Of a stretch of 64,000 nt of DNA, positions 15,971-24,822 are shown piece after piece. The notes under the pieces were generated by a model that was not told where the DNA came from, searched no databases, and saw only the letters and a program-made list of their open reading frames with translations. The number at the start of each line of letters is the position of its first letter. The stretch's first letter is position 1. A program made the position numbers and the translations under genes. The DNA comes from Flavobacterium franklandianum (GTDB lineage Bacteria > Bacteroidota > Bacteroidia > Flavobacteriales > Flavobacteriaceae): assembly GCF_007097365.1 (NCBI RefSeq), contig NZ_VJZR01000006.1, positions 1 through 64,000 of the forward strand, read 5' to 3'.

Positions 15971-18892
15971 ATGAAAACAATTTACAAAAAGTTGTTATTT
16001 TTATTACTATTCTTGCCTTTTAGTGTTCTTGCACAAGAAACATTGAGCGGTACGGTTGTAGATTCAAATTCGAATCAGCCAATTCCAGGCGTAAATATAG
16101 TAATCGCTGGTTCTAATGCAGGGACACAAACTGATTTTGATGGAAAATTCAAATTAGCTAAATTAAACAAAGGCGATAAAATCGTTTTTTCTTTTATTGG
16201 ATACACTAGCCAAACAATATCTTTTAATAATCAGCAAACATTAAATGTAAGTCTTGCAGAAGATTCTAACGAACTAAAAGAAGTTGTTGTGCAAGTAGGG
16301 TATGGTACTGTGAAAAAGAAAGATGCAACTGGAGCAGTTGCTTTGATTACTGCTAAAGACTTTAATAAAGGTGCCATTGTAAGTGTTGATGGTTTGTTAA
16401 ACGGTAGAGCTGCTGGAGTAGTGGTTACATCTTCAGGAACTCCGGGTAACGATCCTGTGATTAGAATTCGTGGTGGATCTTCATTGCTAGCCAGTAATGA
16501 TCCATTAATTGTTATTGATGGATTGCCAATAGATGGAGGTTTATCTGCCATAAATCCGAATGATATTGAATCTTTTTCTATCTTGAAAGATGCTTCAGCA
16601 ACAGCGATTTACGGAAATAGGGGTTCTAATGGAGTTATCCTTATTACTACTAAAAAAGGGTCTAAAAAAGATATGCAAATTTCATTCAACACTTTTACTA
16701 CCTTGAACACATTGGCAAAAAAAGTGGATGTTTATGGTGCTGATGATTATCGAGCATTGATAAATGAAAAAGCACCTCTAAAAGCAAATCTTTTGGGAAC
16801 TTCAAATACCGATTGGCAAGATGAAATTTTTAGTGATTCCTATACTTCAGATATAAATTTATCTGTAATGGGTAATCTTTTCGAAACAATACCTTCTAGA
16901 TTAACTATCGGAAATACGGATAACAGTGGTATTTTAAACACATCAAATTTTAAAAGATCTACGGCGTCTATTGCTTTGAATCCAAGTTTTTTTGATAATC
17001 ATTTAAAAGTGAACCTAACTGGAAATTATTCTTATACTTTCAGAACTAATGCAAATGAAGGAGCCATAGGAAGCGCTATTTCTTACGATCCAACCCAATC
17101 AGTATATGATCCAAATTCAATTTTTGCAGGATATACAGAGTGGGTAGTTGGAGGATTACCAAAAGGAACTTCAAACCCCGTAAGTTTATTGAACGAGACA
17201 AGAAATGTTGGAAATCAGTTTCGATTTTTTGGAAATATTAATATAGATTATAAGTTTCATTTCTTGCCTGAATTAAGAGCTATTATAAATGCGGGTATGG
17301 ATAAACAAGATGGAGACGGAAGTGTAACTGTAAACTCGTTATCTAGATCAGGGTTCAACAATAATCCGAATTTGCCAACTTCACAAATTGGATCTTACTC
17401 AGAAACTTGGTTTCGCAACAAGAACGAAAATTTAAATGCACAGTTGAATTATACCAAAGCATTCGGGAAATTAAATGTTGATTTATTGGCGGGTTACGAA
17501 TACCAACAATTTGATTGGCAAAATTATTATTCAGGAAACAGAAACGTATTTGGTTTAGGAGTAGGAGAAGAAAACAGAGAAGATGTTTATACTGATCCAG
17601 GAAATAATTTGCAAGCCTTTTTCGGACGTTTGAATTTAGGATATAACGACAAATATTTGTTGACAGTCAATTTTAGACGCGATGGTTCAACAAGGGTTTC
17701 TCCAGTAAATAAATGGGCTAATTTTCCAGGAGTTGCTTTTGCTTGGAAAATAAAAGAAGAAAGTTTCCTTAAAGATTCTAAAACTTTTTCGGATTTAAAA
17801 CTAAGATTAAGTTATGGTGAAACAGGGCAACAAAATTTAGGAAGTTCATTGGCTTGGATTAAAAAATACAGTACTTCTAATAATAACTATTATCAATTTG
17901 GCGATGAATTTGTTATCATTTCTAAACCTGACGGATACAACGAAAGTTTGAAATGGGAAAGAAGTGCAAAATACAATGCAGGATTGGATGTTGCCTTTAT
18001 TGACAATAGATTGAAAGCTTCTATTGATGCTTATTTTTCTCAAACAACTGATTTGTTTGCTAATACTAAACTGGGTGCGCTTCAAAACTTAGGGGTTTAC
18101 GGGCCTACAAATATTGGATCGCTTGAATCCAGAGGGCTTGATTTTGGCTTAAATTTTGATGCTGTCGAAAAAGACAATTTCACTTTTGGAATTAATTATA
18201 ACCTTACTTATAATAAAACCGAAATTACCGATTTGGCAACCGATAACGACCCTCAGGGAAATGTTGGATTAGGCGCTTTTATACAAACACACACTATAGG
18301 ATTATCTCCTTTTTCATATAGAGTTTACGAACAAGTTTATACTGCCGAAGGAAAACCAATGGAAGGTGTATTTGTAGATAGAAACGAAGACGGAAAAGTA
18401 GACAGTAGTGATCAGTATAATTATAACAAACCCCAGGCCGATGTAACGATGGGACTTATGCTGAACGGGACATTCTACAAAAACTGGGATTATTCTATGG
18501 CTTTCAGAGCAAGTTTTGGAAATTATGTGTATGATGATGTTAATGCAGGTAGAGCATTCTTGGGAACTATAAATGATACTTTCAATCAAACTATCAATAA
18601 CTCTCCTGTAGATTATAGCAATACTAGTTTTATAGCAGCATCAAAACAATCGGATTATTACATTAAAGATGCTTCTTTCTTGAAATTAGACAACATTACT
18701 TTAGGGTATAATTTTAAATCTTTGTTTAACAACACAGATAATTATTCATTAAGATTATACGGAGGTGTTCAAAATGTTTTGACCATTACCGATTATAAAG
18801 GTATTGATCCAGAGGTTTTCAATAATGGAATTGATGGAACAATTTTCCCAAGAGCTAGAATGTTCATGTTGGGTGTGAATGCTAATTTTTAA
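15971..18892 (+). CDS. susC: SusC-like TonB-dependent starch oligosaccharide transporter
   Basis: A 973-residue outer-membrane protein of the SusC/RagA class. Signal peptide MKTIYKKLLFLLLFLPFSVLAQ (1-22); carboxypeptidase-regulatory-like domain (LSGTVVDSNSNQPIPGVNIVI to about residue 95); SusC signature and TonB plug (VVVQVGYGTVKKKDATGAV near 105, IRIRGGSSL, IYGNRGSNGVILITTKKG); then a 22-strand-type barrel ending in a terminal Phe (GVNANF), as expected for BAM recognition. It imports starch oligosaccharides captured by SusD, powered by TonB. It is the first gene of the plus-strand arm, 19 bp before susD. Confidence 0.95.
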   Translation: MKTIYKKLLFLLLFLPFSVLAQETLSGTVVDSNSNQPIPGVNIVIAGSNAGTQTDFDGKFKLAKLNKGDKIVFSFIGYTSQTISFNNQQTLNVSLAEDSNELKEVVVQVGYGTVKKKDATGAVALITAKDFNKGAIVSVDGLLNGRAAGVVVTSSGTPGNDPVIRIRGGSSLLASNDPLIVIDGLPIDGGLSAINPNDIESFSILKDASATAIYGNRGSNGVILITTKKGSKKDMQISFNTFTTLNTLAKKVDVYGADDYRALINEKAPLKANLLGTSNTDWQDEIFSDSYTSDINLSVMGNLFETIPSRLTIGNTDNSGILNTSNFKRSTASIALNPSFFDNHLKVNLTGNYSYTFRTNANEGAIGSAISYDPTQSVYDPNSIFAGYTEWVVGGLPKGTSNPVSLLNETRNVGNQFRFFGNINIDYKFHFLPELRAIINAGMDKQDGDGSVTVNSLSRSGFNNNPNLPTSQIGSYSETWFRNKNENLNAQLNYTKAFGKLNVDLLAGYEYQQFDWQNYYSGNRNVFGLGVGEENREDVYTDPGNNLQAFFGRLNLGYNDKYLLTVNFRRDGSTRVSPVNKWANFPGVAFAWKIKEESFLKDSKTFSDLKLRLSYGETGQQNLGSSLAWIKKYSTSNNNYYQFGDEFVIISKPDGYNESLKWERSAKYNAGLDVAFIDNRLKASIDAYFSQTTDLFANTKLGALQNLGVYGPTNIGSLESRGLDFGLNFDAVEKDNFTFGINYNLTYNKTEITDLATDNDPQGNVGLGAFIQTHTIGLSPFSYRVYEQVYTAEGKPMEGVFVDRNEDGKVDSSDQYNYNKPQADVTMGLMLNGTFYKNWDYSMAFRASFGNYVYDDVNAGRAFLGTINDTFNQTINNSPVDYSNTSFIAASKQSDYYIKDASFLKLDNITLGYNFKSLFNNTDNYSLRLYGGVQNVLTITDYKGIDPEVFNNGIDGTIFPRARMFMLGVNANF

Positions 18893-18911
18893 TATTAAAA
18901 AATAAATTAAA

Positions 18912-20528
18912 ATGAAAAAATTACTAGAAATAAAGAATTTAAAATGGGTATTTATTTTATCTATCTTGTTTTCATTAAGTTCTTGCTTAGATGATTTAAA
19001 TATAGCTCCTAAAGATGATGATCAATCCATTAGCGAAGCATTTTTTGCCAGCAATCCGGACTCTTACAAACAGTTTTTGGCAAAAATTTATGCTGGTTTT
19101 GTAGTTACAGGACAAGAAGGTCCTTCAGGACAATCTGATTTGGGTGGATCAGTAGATGAGGGATTTTCACAATACATGAGAGGATATTGGCAATGTCAGG
19201 AATTAACCACTGACGAAGCAATGATAGCTTGGGGTGAAAGTGATAACAAAACGATCAAAGACTTGAATTTTAATACTTGGGATAAAGACAACGTTTTTAC
19301 CGAAGCATTTTTTGCCAGAGTATTTTTCCAAATAGGTTTGTGTAACGAATTTTTAAGAGAAACAAGTCCAGAAAAACTAAGCAGTAGAGGAGTAAGTGAA
19401 GACTTAAAAACTCAAATTACTAAATTCAGAGCAGAAGTTCGTTTTCTGAGAGCTTTAACTTATTATCACGGAATAGATATTTTTGGAAATGTTCCTTTTA
19501 TGACAGATGCCGACTTTTTAGGAGTAAAACCTCCAATGCAAAATCGTGAATTTGTATTTGATTTTTTAATAAAAGAATTAGATGCTATTGATGCTGATTT
19601 AGCAGCTCCTAAATCTAATGAATACGGAAGAGCCGATAAAGCTGCTGCTTGGATGTTAAAAGCAAAATTATTGCTAAATTCAAAAGTATATACCAATAAA
19701 GAAAGAGGTGCCGAAGCACTTACAGCAGTTAATAAGGTAATTAGTTCGGGGTACATTATTATTGCTGATAGAACTAAATTATTCAAAGCTGACAATCATA
19801 TCAATGGTGCCCAAAATGAAATTATTTTCCCTTTAGTTTCTGATGGTTTGAAATCTCAAACTTGGGGAGGGATGACTTATTTAGTTCATGGTTCCTGTGA
19901 TAATGCTACTGGGGTATTATTAGGTGTAGATTCAGGATGGTTAGGGTATAGAGTTCGTAAAGAATTTGCTGAAACGGTTGGGACTAGTGACGCTAGAGTT
20001 ACGTATGTTGCTGGAAATGTTGATCCAGCATCTATTACAAATCCAACGGTTGATACTAATCAAGACGCATTTAAACAAGGAAAAAAATTGACTAAGTTTA
20101 CTAATGTAAGAGCAGATGGAGCCAAAGCTTCATCGGCAACCTTTCCTGATACTGATTTTCCTTTATTTAGAATGGGAGATGCTTACTTAATGTATGCTGA
20201 ATTAGCCGCTAACGGTTTTGGTGATAAAACAGTAGCTATGGGGTATATCAATGATTTAAGAAAAAGAGCCAATATAAATGCCGCAACAGTAACTGCTAGC
20301 GAAGTAACGCCAGATTTAGTTTTGAACGAAAGAGCCAAAGAATTATACTGGGAAGGTTGCAGACGTCAAGATTTGATTCGATTTGGCAAATACTTAAGCG
20401 GATACAATTGGGAATGGAAAGGTGGAGTCCAAGCTGGAACTACTTTGCCTGAGTATAGACTCTTATTCGCTATTCCAGCAAATGAGTTAAGATCAAATTC
20501 TAATTTATCACAAAACACAGGCTATTAA
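18912..20528 (+). CDS. susD: SusD-like starch-binding lipoprotein
   Basis: A 538-residue RagB/SusD-family lipoprotein. The signal MKKLLEIKNLKWVFILSILFSLSSC ends in a lipobox, with Cys25 as the lipidated residue. Helical TPR-like segments follow (FRAEVRFLRALTYYHGIDIFGNVP is the classic SusD motif), and the C-terminus has the family's LNERAKELYWEGCRRQDLIRFGKY signature. It forms the lid over the SusC barrel and binds oligosaccharide at the cell surface. It is directly downstream of susC and upstream of susE. Confidence 0.95.
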   Translation: MKKLLEIKNLKWVFILSILFSLSSCLDDLNIAPKDDDQSISEAFFASNPDSYKQFLAKIYAGFVVTGQEGPSGQSDLGGSVDEGFSQYMRGYWQCQELTTDEAMIAWGESDNKTIKDLNFNTWDKDNVFTEAFFARVFFQIGLCNEFLRETSPEKLSSRGVSEDLKTQITKFRAEVRFLRALTYYHGIDIFGNVPFMTDADFLGVKPPMQNREFVFDFLIKELDAIDADLAAPKSNEYGRADKAAAWMLKAKLLLNSKVYTNKERGAEALTAVNKVISSGYIIIADRTKLFKADNHINGAQNEIIFPLVSDGLKSQTWGGMTYLVHGSCDNATGVLLGVDSGWLGYRVRKEFAETVGTSDARVTYVAGNVDPASITNPTVDTNQDAFKQGKKLTKFTNVRADGAKASSATFPDTDFPLFRMGDAYLMYAELAANGFGDKTVAMGYINDLRKRANINAATVTASEVTPDLVLNERAKELYWEGCRRQDLIRFGKYLSGYNWEWKGGVQAGTTLPEYRLLFAIPANELRSNSNLSQNTGY

Positions 20529-20563
20529 TATTCCCGTGTATTGATATTAAATAAATATATACA

Positions 20564-21634
20564 ATGAAAAATATTTTAAAGATAACGGCTTTTGCATTTT
20601 TGCTTATTTCATTTGCTTCATGCACTGATACAATTGACCCAAAGGTTTCTCCTAATGGGTTCACGCTAAATGCACTGAATCCAACAGGTCCATTCGTTTT
20701 GTCTCCTTTAGATGGGGATAATTTATTGGCCACACTAACTTGGGGTCCTGCTGATAGTGGAGTTACTACAGTTTCTCCAAAATACACACTAGAAATTGCA
20801 AAAGCTGGTACGAATTTCGAAAAACCAATCGTAGCAAATACTCCTTCAACTGCCCTAACAGTGGTGTGGCAAGAAGGTTATATCAATGCAATCCTTTTAG
20901 CCAATGGATTTGTGCCAGATGCAGTGGCAGATATAGATATCAGAGTAAAATCGGTATTAGGAGAAAACACAAATAATTTTGTGCAATATTCTAATACGTT
21001 AAATATGAAGGTTACTCCTTTTGCTCAATTATTTTTGGCTTTTACAAAAGTGGGAGACAATCCTGCAAATGCGCCAAAAACAAAATCATCTAGTTTGTAC
21101 ACCAGTGATTGTGAAGGATATGCATGGTTGGAAGTAGGGACTTATAGATTTTACACTTCAGTAGGAGGCGTATTTCAATCATCAAATCCATATTATGGAG
21201 ATAATGGTAGTGGCGCTTTAGTATTGAATGGAGCTGCTATTAATGTAACAACAGCAGGATTTTATTTGATAAAAGCAGATATTAGCAAAAGCCCAACAAC
21301 TTATTCTTTGACAGTAAGTGAATGGGGAATATATGGTCTAGCAAAACCTAATCCAACCGGAGTAAATAGAAAAATGATTTACAATACAGCTACCAAAAAA
21401 TGGGAACTCACTGTACTTTTAAATGGAGGTAAACCTTTCCGATTTAGAAATACAGCTTCTACCTTGATTTTAGGAGCATTTGACGAAACTAAAGTTGGGG
21501 CTAACTATGCCGGAACAGTTTTGAGTTACAACGGTAAAGATATTTATTTGGCGGGAACGACTGCTTCTACATATACCGTCACTCTGGATTTAAATACGCC
21601 AAGAGGGTATACTTATACGCTCGTTAAACAATAA
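20564..21634 (+). CDS. susE: SusE-like outer-membrane starch-binding lipoprotein
   Basis: A 356-residue lipoprotein: MKNILKITAFAFLLISFASC, with Cys20 as the lipid site. The N-terminal SusE Ig-like domain covers about residues 30-145 (NGFTLNALNPTGPFVLSPLDGDN, LTWGPADSG). Two starch-binding modules follow (about 170-255, containing WLEVGTYRFYTSVGG, and about 258-355, containing KWELTVLLNGGKPFRFRN). It should hold starch at the cell surface beside SusCD without enzymatic activity. It ends in a strong terminator at 21648-21682. Confidence 0.88.
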   Translation: MKNILKITAFAFLLISFASCTDTIDPKVSPNGFTLNALNPTGPFVLSPLDGDNLLATLTWGPADSGVTTVSPKYTLEIAKAGTNFEKPIVANTPSTALTVVWQEGYINAILLANGFVPDAVADIDIRVKSVLGENTNNFVQYSNTLNMKVTPFAQLFLAFTKVGDNPANAPKTKSSSLYTSDCEGYAWLEVGTYRFYTSVGGVFQSSNPYYGDNGSGALVLNGAAINVTTAGFYLIKADISKSPTTYSLTVSEWGIYGLAKPNPTGVNRKMIYNTATKKWELTVLLNGGKPFRFRNTASTLILGAFDETKVGANYAGTVLSYNGKDIYLAGTTASTYTVTLDLNTPRGYTYTLVKQ

Positions 21635-21647
21635 TTAAAAATCATTT

Positions 21648-21682
21648 AAAAAGGGCTGTTTTTTTGAACAGCCCTTTTTATA
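21648..21682 (+). terminator. Terminator after susE
   Basis: AAAAAGGGCTGTT (21648-21660) and its exact complement (21667-21679) form a 13-bp stem with a 6-nt loop rich in T. The amylase gene begins 17 bp later without its own visible promoter, so read-through probably sets its lower expression. Confidence 0.85.
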
Positions 21683-21699
21683 ATTAAACGAATTTGGAT

Positions 21700-24585
21700 A
21701 TGAAAAAAATTATTTTTTTCTTTTTACTGATGACTACTGTTGGTTTCTCTCAAACCACAACAGTTCCATCACCTGCTTTGGCCGAAGGCCCAGTAACCAT
21801 CAATTTTGACAAATCTGGAACTCCATTAGCCGCCACAACGGCTATTTATGCTCACATAGGTGTAAATGTTAATGGCACACGATGGCAAAATACTAAAGGA
21901 ACTTGGGGAACTACTAATGCACCGCTATTGACTTTAGTATCTGGAACAACATATAAATTGGATTTAACTCCCGATTTATATACTTATTTTGGAGTGCCTA
22001 CAACAAGTTCAATTACCGAAATTTGTGTAGTGTTCAGAAATGCGAATGGAAGTGTTCAAACATCGCCAGATATATTTATTTCTGTTGGTAATTTTCAAGC
22101 TACACTAACTTCGCCTGTTTTGTACAATACTATTATAAACTCTGGAAGCAGCTTAACTGTTGCGGCAAACAATACAAACGGGAATGCTAATTACAATTTA
22201 TTTGCAAACGGAACAAGCATCAATACTTTTGTTGGTTCTTCGTATTCTTTTACAGATAATAATATACTTGCCAACAAAAGCTATGATTTACGAATCACAC
22301 AAGGAGCCACCACCTTTTCGAAAAAATTTACAGTAATTGTAAATCCAGGAACTGTTTCTGAGACAATACCTGCAGGTTTAGTCGAAGGAATCAATTACAA
22401 TACTGTCGACGCTACCAAAGCAACATTGGTTTTAGATGCGCCAGGAAAAGATTTTATTTATGTAGCTGGAAGTTTCAATAACTGGCAACCTGGAGCAACT
22501 TACGCCATGAAAAAAGATGCCACAGCAGGTTCAACTAAATTTTGGTTAGAACTCACAGGATTGGTTTCGGGAACAAATTATACTTACCAATATTGGGTGG
22601 TTGACGAGTCTCCTGTATCCGGTTCTCCAGTTTTAGTCAAAACAGCCGATCCCTATTCTACTTTGGTGTTGAATAAGGAGGATGATCCTTGGATTCCAGC
22701 AGGAAACTATCCAAATCTTCCGGCTTATCCAGCAGGCCAAGACAGAGAAGTTACCGTGTTGCAAACAGGACAAACACCTTATGCTTGGAGTGCTGCAACG
22801 ACCAACTTTGTAAAACCAGAAAAAGACAAGCTAGTAGTTTACGAAGTATTGGTTCGTGATTTTGACGCCAACAGAAGTTATCAAAACCTGATTAACAAAA
22901 TTGATTATTTCAAAAATTTAAAAATCAATGCTATCGAATTAATGCCAGTAATGGAGTTTGATGGTAACGAAAGCTGGGGCTACAACACTTCGTTTCATAT
23001 GGCTTTAGACAAAGCGTATGGTCCAAGTTCTAAACTAAAAGAGCTTGTCGATTTGTGTCATCAAAACGGAATAGCAGTAATTCTGGATGTGGCTTTAAAT
23101 CATGCTTTTGGAAGAAGCCCCATGGACAGAATGTGGATGAATGATCCTGACGGAGACGGTTGGGGAGGTCCAGCTTCTGATAATCCTTATTTTAATGTGT
23201 CTGCAATGCACAGTTATAATGTAGGAAATGATTATAATCATCAACTAACAAGAACGAAAACCTATGTAAAACGAGTAGTCAAACAATGGATCGAAGAATA
23301 TAAAATTGACGGTTTTCGTTGGGATTTAACCAAAGGATTTACTCAAAATTGTCCCTCGGCTGTTGCTGGAGGTCAAGATAATTGTACAAATACTATTCAG
23401 CAAGATAGAGTAGACGTACTAAAGGAATATGTCGATTATTCTTGGAGTTTAGATCCAACTCATTACGCTATTTTTGAACATTTAGGAAATGACAACGAAG
23501 AGCAATTATGGGCAAATTATAGAATTGCTGAAACGCCAAGTAAAGGAGTGATGATGTGGGGCAAAATGACCAATGAATACAATCAATTGTCTATGGGGTA
23601 TAATTCTTCAAACAATATTGAAAGAATGGGTTATGATGCACATGGTTTTACTGGAAAACGAGTTATGGGTTATGCCGAAAGTCATGATGAAGAACAATTA
23701 ATGTACAAAAACGTAACTTTTGGTTTAAGTTCAAATCCTGCTCATAATGTAAAAAATTTAAATACTGCGCTATCCAGAATGTCAGCAATTGGTGCGGTTT
23801 CTCTTCTTGTTCCTGGGCCAAAAATGATTTGGCATTTTGGAGCTTTAGGTTGGGAAAAGTCTATTTGGACGTGTAATAATGGAACTGTAAACTCTGATTA
23901 TGATGGTGGAGTTCCTCCGGGAGATTGCAAATTAGATACTAAGCCACAGCCTCAATGGGTAAACAATTGGCTGGGTGATATCAATAGAAATAAAATCTAT
24001 TTTGATTGGGCAAAAATGATTAGCCTGAAAACTACCGAAGCTGTTTTTAATACCAATATTACTGCCAATAGTGGTTTTGATATTCAATCAGGAAATACTT
24101 TTACGCCTAAATTATTTATTTGGGATAATTCAATGTCTGCTACTCAATTAAAAAATGTAGTGGTGTTAACAAACTTTGATGTTAATTCTCAAAATGTCAT
24201 TCCAAATTTTCCTTATATTGGAACTTGGTATAACTTAATGGATAACACTTCGTTTGAAGTGACAAGCACGACGGCAACAATTGCTATTGAAGCCGGTGGA
24301 TATAGAATTTATGGCAATAAGCCTTCTACGTTAGGAACTGATACCTTCGAAGTAAATGGTGAAATATATTTGTACCCCAATCCAGCCACGAATTATTTTA
24401 CGCTGAATGCCACTACTTCCAAAGTAGAAATATATTCTATTACAGGACAATTGGTCAAAAGTTTCAATGCAAATCAATCCAAAGAAAATCAATATCCAAT
24501 TAGTGATTTGAATAGTGGAATCTACCTTGTAAAAGCAGTAGATGAAAACAACGAACAGAAAGTGATGAAGTTGTTAAAACTATAA
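21700..24585 (+). CDS. Extracellular alpha-amylase, GH13, T9SS-secreted
   Basis: A 961-residue secreted amylase. The ATG at 21700 is chosen over an in-frame TTG two codons upstream because MKKIIFFFLLMTTVGFSQ is then a clean signal peptide. Order: N-terminal beta domain (about 20-110), Ig-like segment, CBM48-like E-set module (FIYVAGSFNNWQPG, about 245-320), GH13 barrel (about 370-800), C-terminal beta domain, and a type A T9SS sorting domain (IYLYPNPATNYFTLNAT to VMKLLKL). Catalytic regions: DGFRWDLTKGF (Asp near 541), IFEHLGND (Glu near 593), AESHDEEQ (Asp near 663). It probably replaces the surface lipoprotein amylase SusG, being exported by T9SS. Confidence 0.93.
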   Translation: MKKIIFFFLLMTTVGFSQTTTVPSPALAEGPVTINFDKSGTPLAATTAIYAHIGVNVNGTRWQNTKGTWGTTNAPLLTLVSGTTYKLDLTPDLYTYFGVPTTSSITEICVVFRNANGSVQTSPDIFISVGNFQATLTSPVLYNTIINSGSSLTVAANNTNGNANYNLFANGTSINTFVGSSYSFTDNNILANKSYDLRITQGATTFSKKFTVIVNPGTVSETIPAGLVEGINYNTVDATKATLVLDAPGKDFIYVAGSFNNWQPGATYAMKKDATAGSTKFWLELTGLVSGTNYTYQYWVVDESPVSGSPVLVKTADPYSTLVLNKEDDPWIPAGNYPNLPAYPAGQDREVTVLQTGQTPYAWSAATTNFVKPEKDKLVVYEVLVRDFDANRSYQNLINKIDYFKNLKINAIELMPVMEFDGNESWGYNTSFHMALDKAYGPSSKLKELVDLCHQNGIAVILDVALNHAFGRSPMDRMWMNDPDGDGWGGPASDNPYFNVSAMHSYNVGNDYNHQLTRTKTYVKRVVKQWIEEYKIDGFRWDLTKGFTQNCPSAVAGGQDNCTNTIQQDRVDVLKEYVDYSWSLDPTHYAIFEHLGNDNEEQLWANYRIAETPSKGVMMWGKMTNEYNQLSMGYNSSNNIERMGYDAHGFTGKRVMGYAESHDEEQLMYKNVTFGLSSNPAHNVKNLNTALSRMSAIGAVSLLVPGPKMIWHFGALGWEKSIWTCNNGTVNSDYDGGVPPGDCKLDTKPQPQWVNNWLGDINRNKIYFDWAKMISLKTTEAVFNTNITANSGFDIQSGNTFTPKLFIWDNSMSATQLKNVVVLTNFDVNSQNVIPNFPYIGTWYNLMDNTSFEVTSTTATIAIEAGGYRIYGNKPSTLGTDTFEVNGEIYLYPNPATNYFTLNATTSKVEIYSITGQLVKSFNANQSKENQYPISDLNSGIYLVKAVDENNEQKVMKLLKL

Positions 24586-24600
24586 TATTCTTTTCCTCAA

Positions 24601-24638
24601 AAAATAAGGCTGTCCCCAAAAGACAGCCTTATTTTTTT
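24601..24638 (+). terminator. Terminator after the secreted amylase gene
   Basis: AAAATAAGGCTGTC (24601-24614) pairs perfectly with GACAGCCTTATTTT (24622-24635), followed by T residues. It separates the amylase from the next gene, which therefore needs its own promoter. Confidence 0.88.
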
Positions 24639-24723
24639 GCTCTTTTTCGTTATTATTTTTGACAATATTAATAGTTGGTTTTAGATGGCTTATAAAAAAA
24701 ACCAAAAATTAAAATCTTATCAA

Positions 24724-24739
24724 CACGAAAACGTGGTAG
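24724..24739 (-). promoter_or_regulatory. Candidate LacI-type operator before the susF-like gene
   Basis: ACGAAAACGTGGTAG (24725-24739) is, on the minus strand, CTACCACGTTTTCGT, differing by one base from the site before susC. CACG-AAAA-CGTG (24724-24735) is an inverted repeat. It lies about 85-100 bp before the ATG. A possible -7 box (TACTTTTA, 24785-24792) lies about 50 bp downstream of the site, so the geometry differs from susC and activation is possible. Confidence 0.55.
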
Positions 24740-24822
24740 TTGATTTTTTTTTGAAGTATTCATTTTTTATTCAGCTGTTTTTTATACTTTTATAAGATAT
24801 TAATCTAAAAATAGTATCAATT

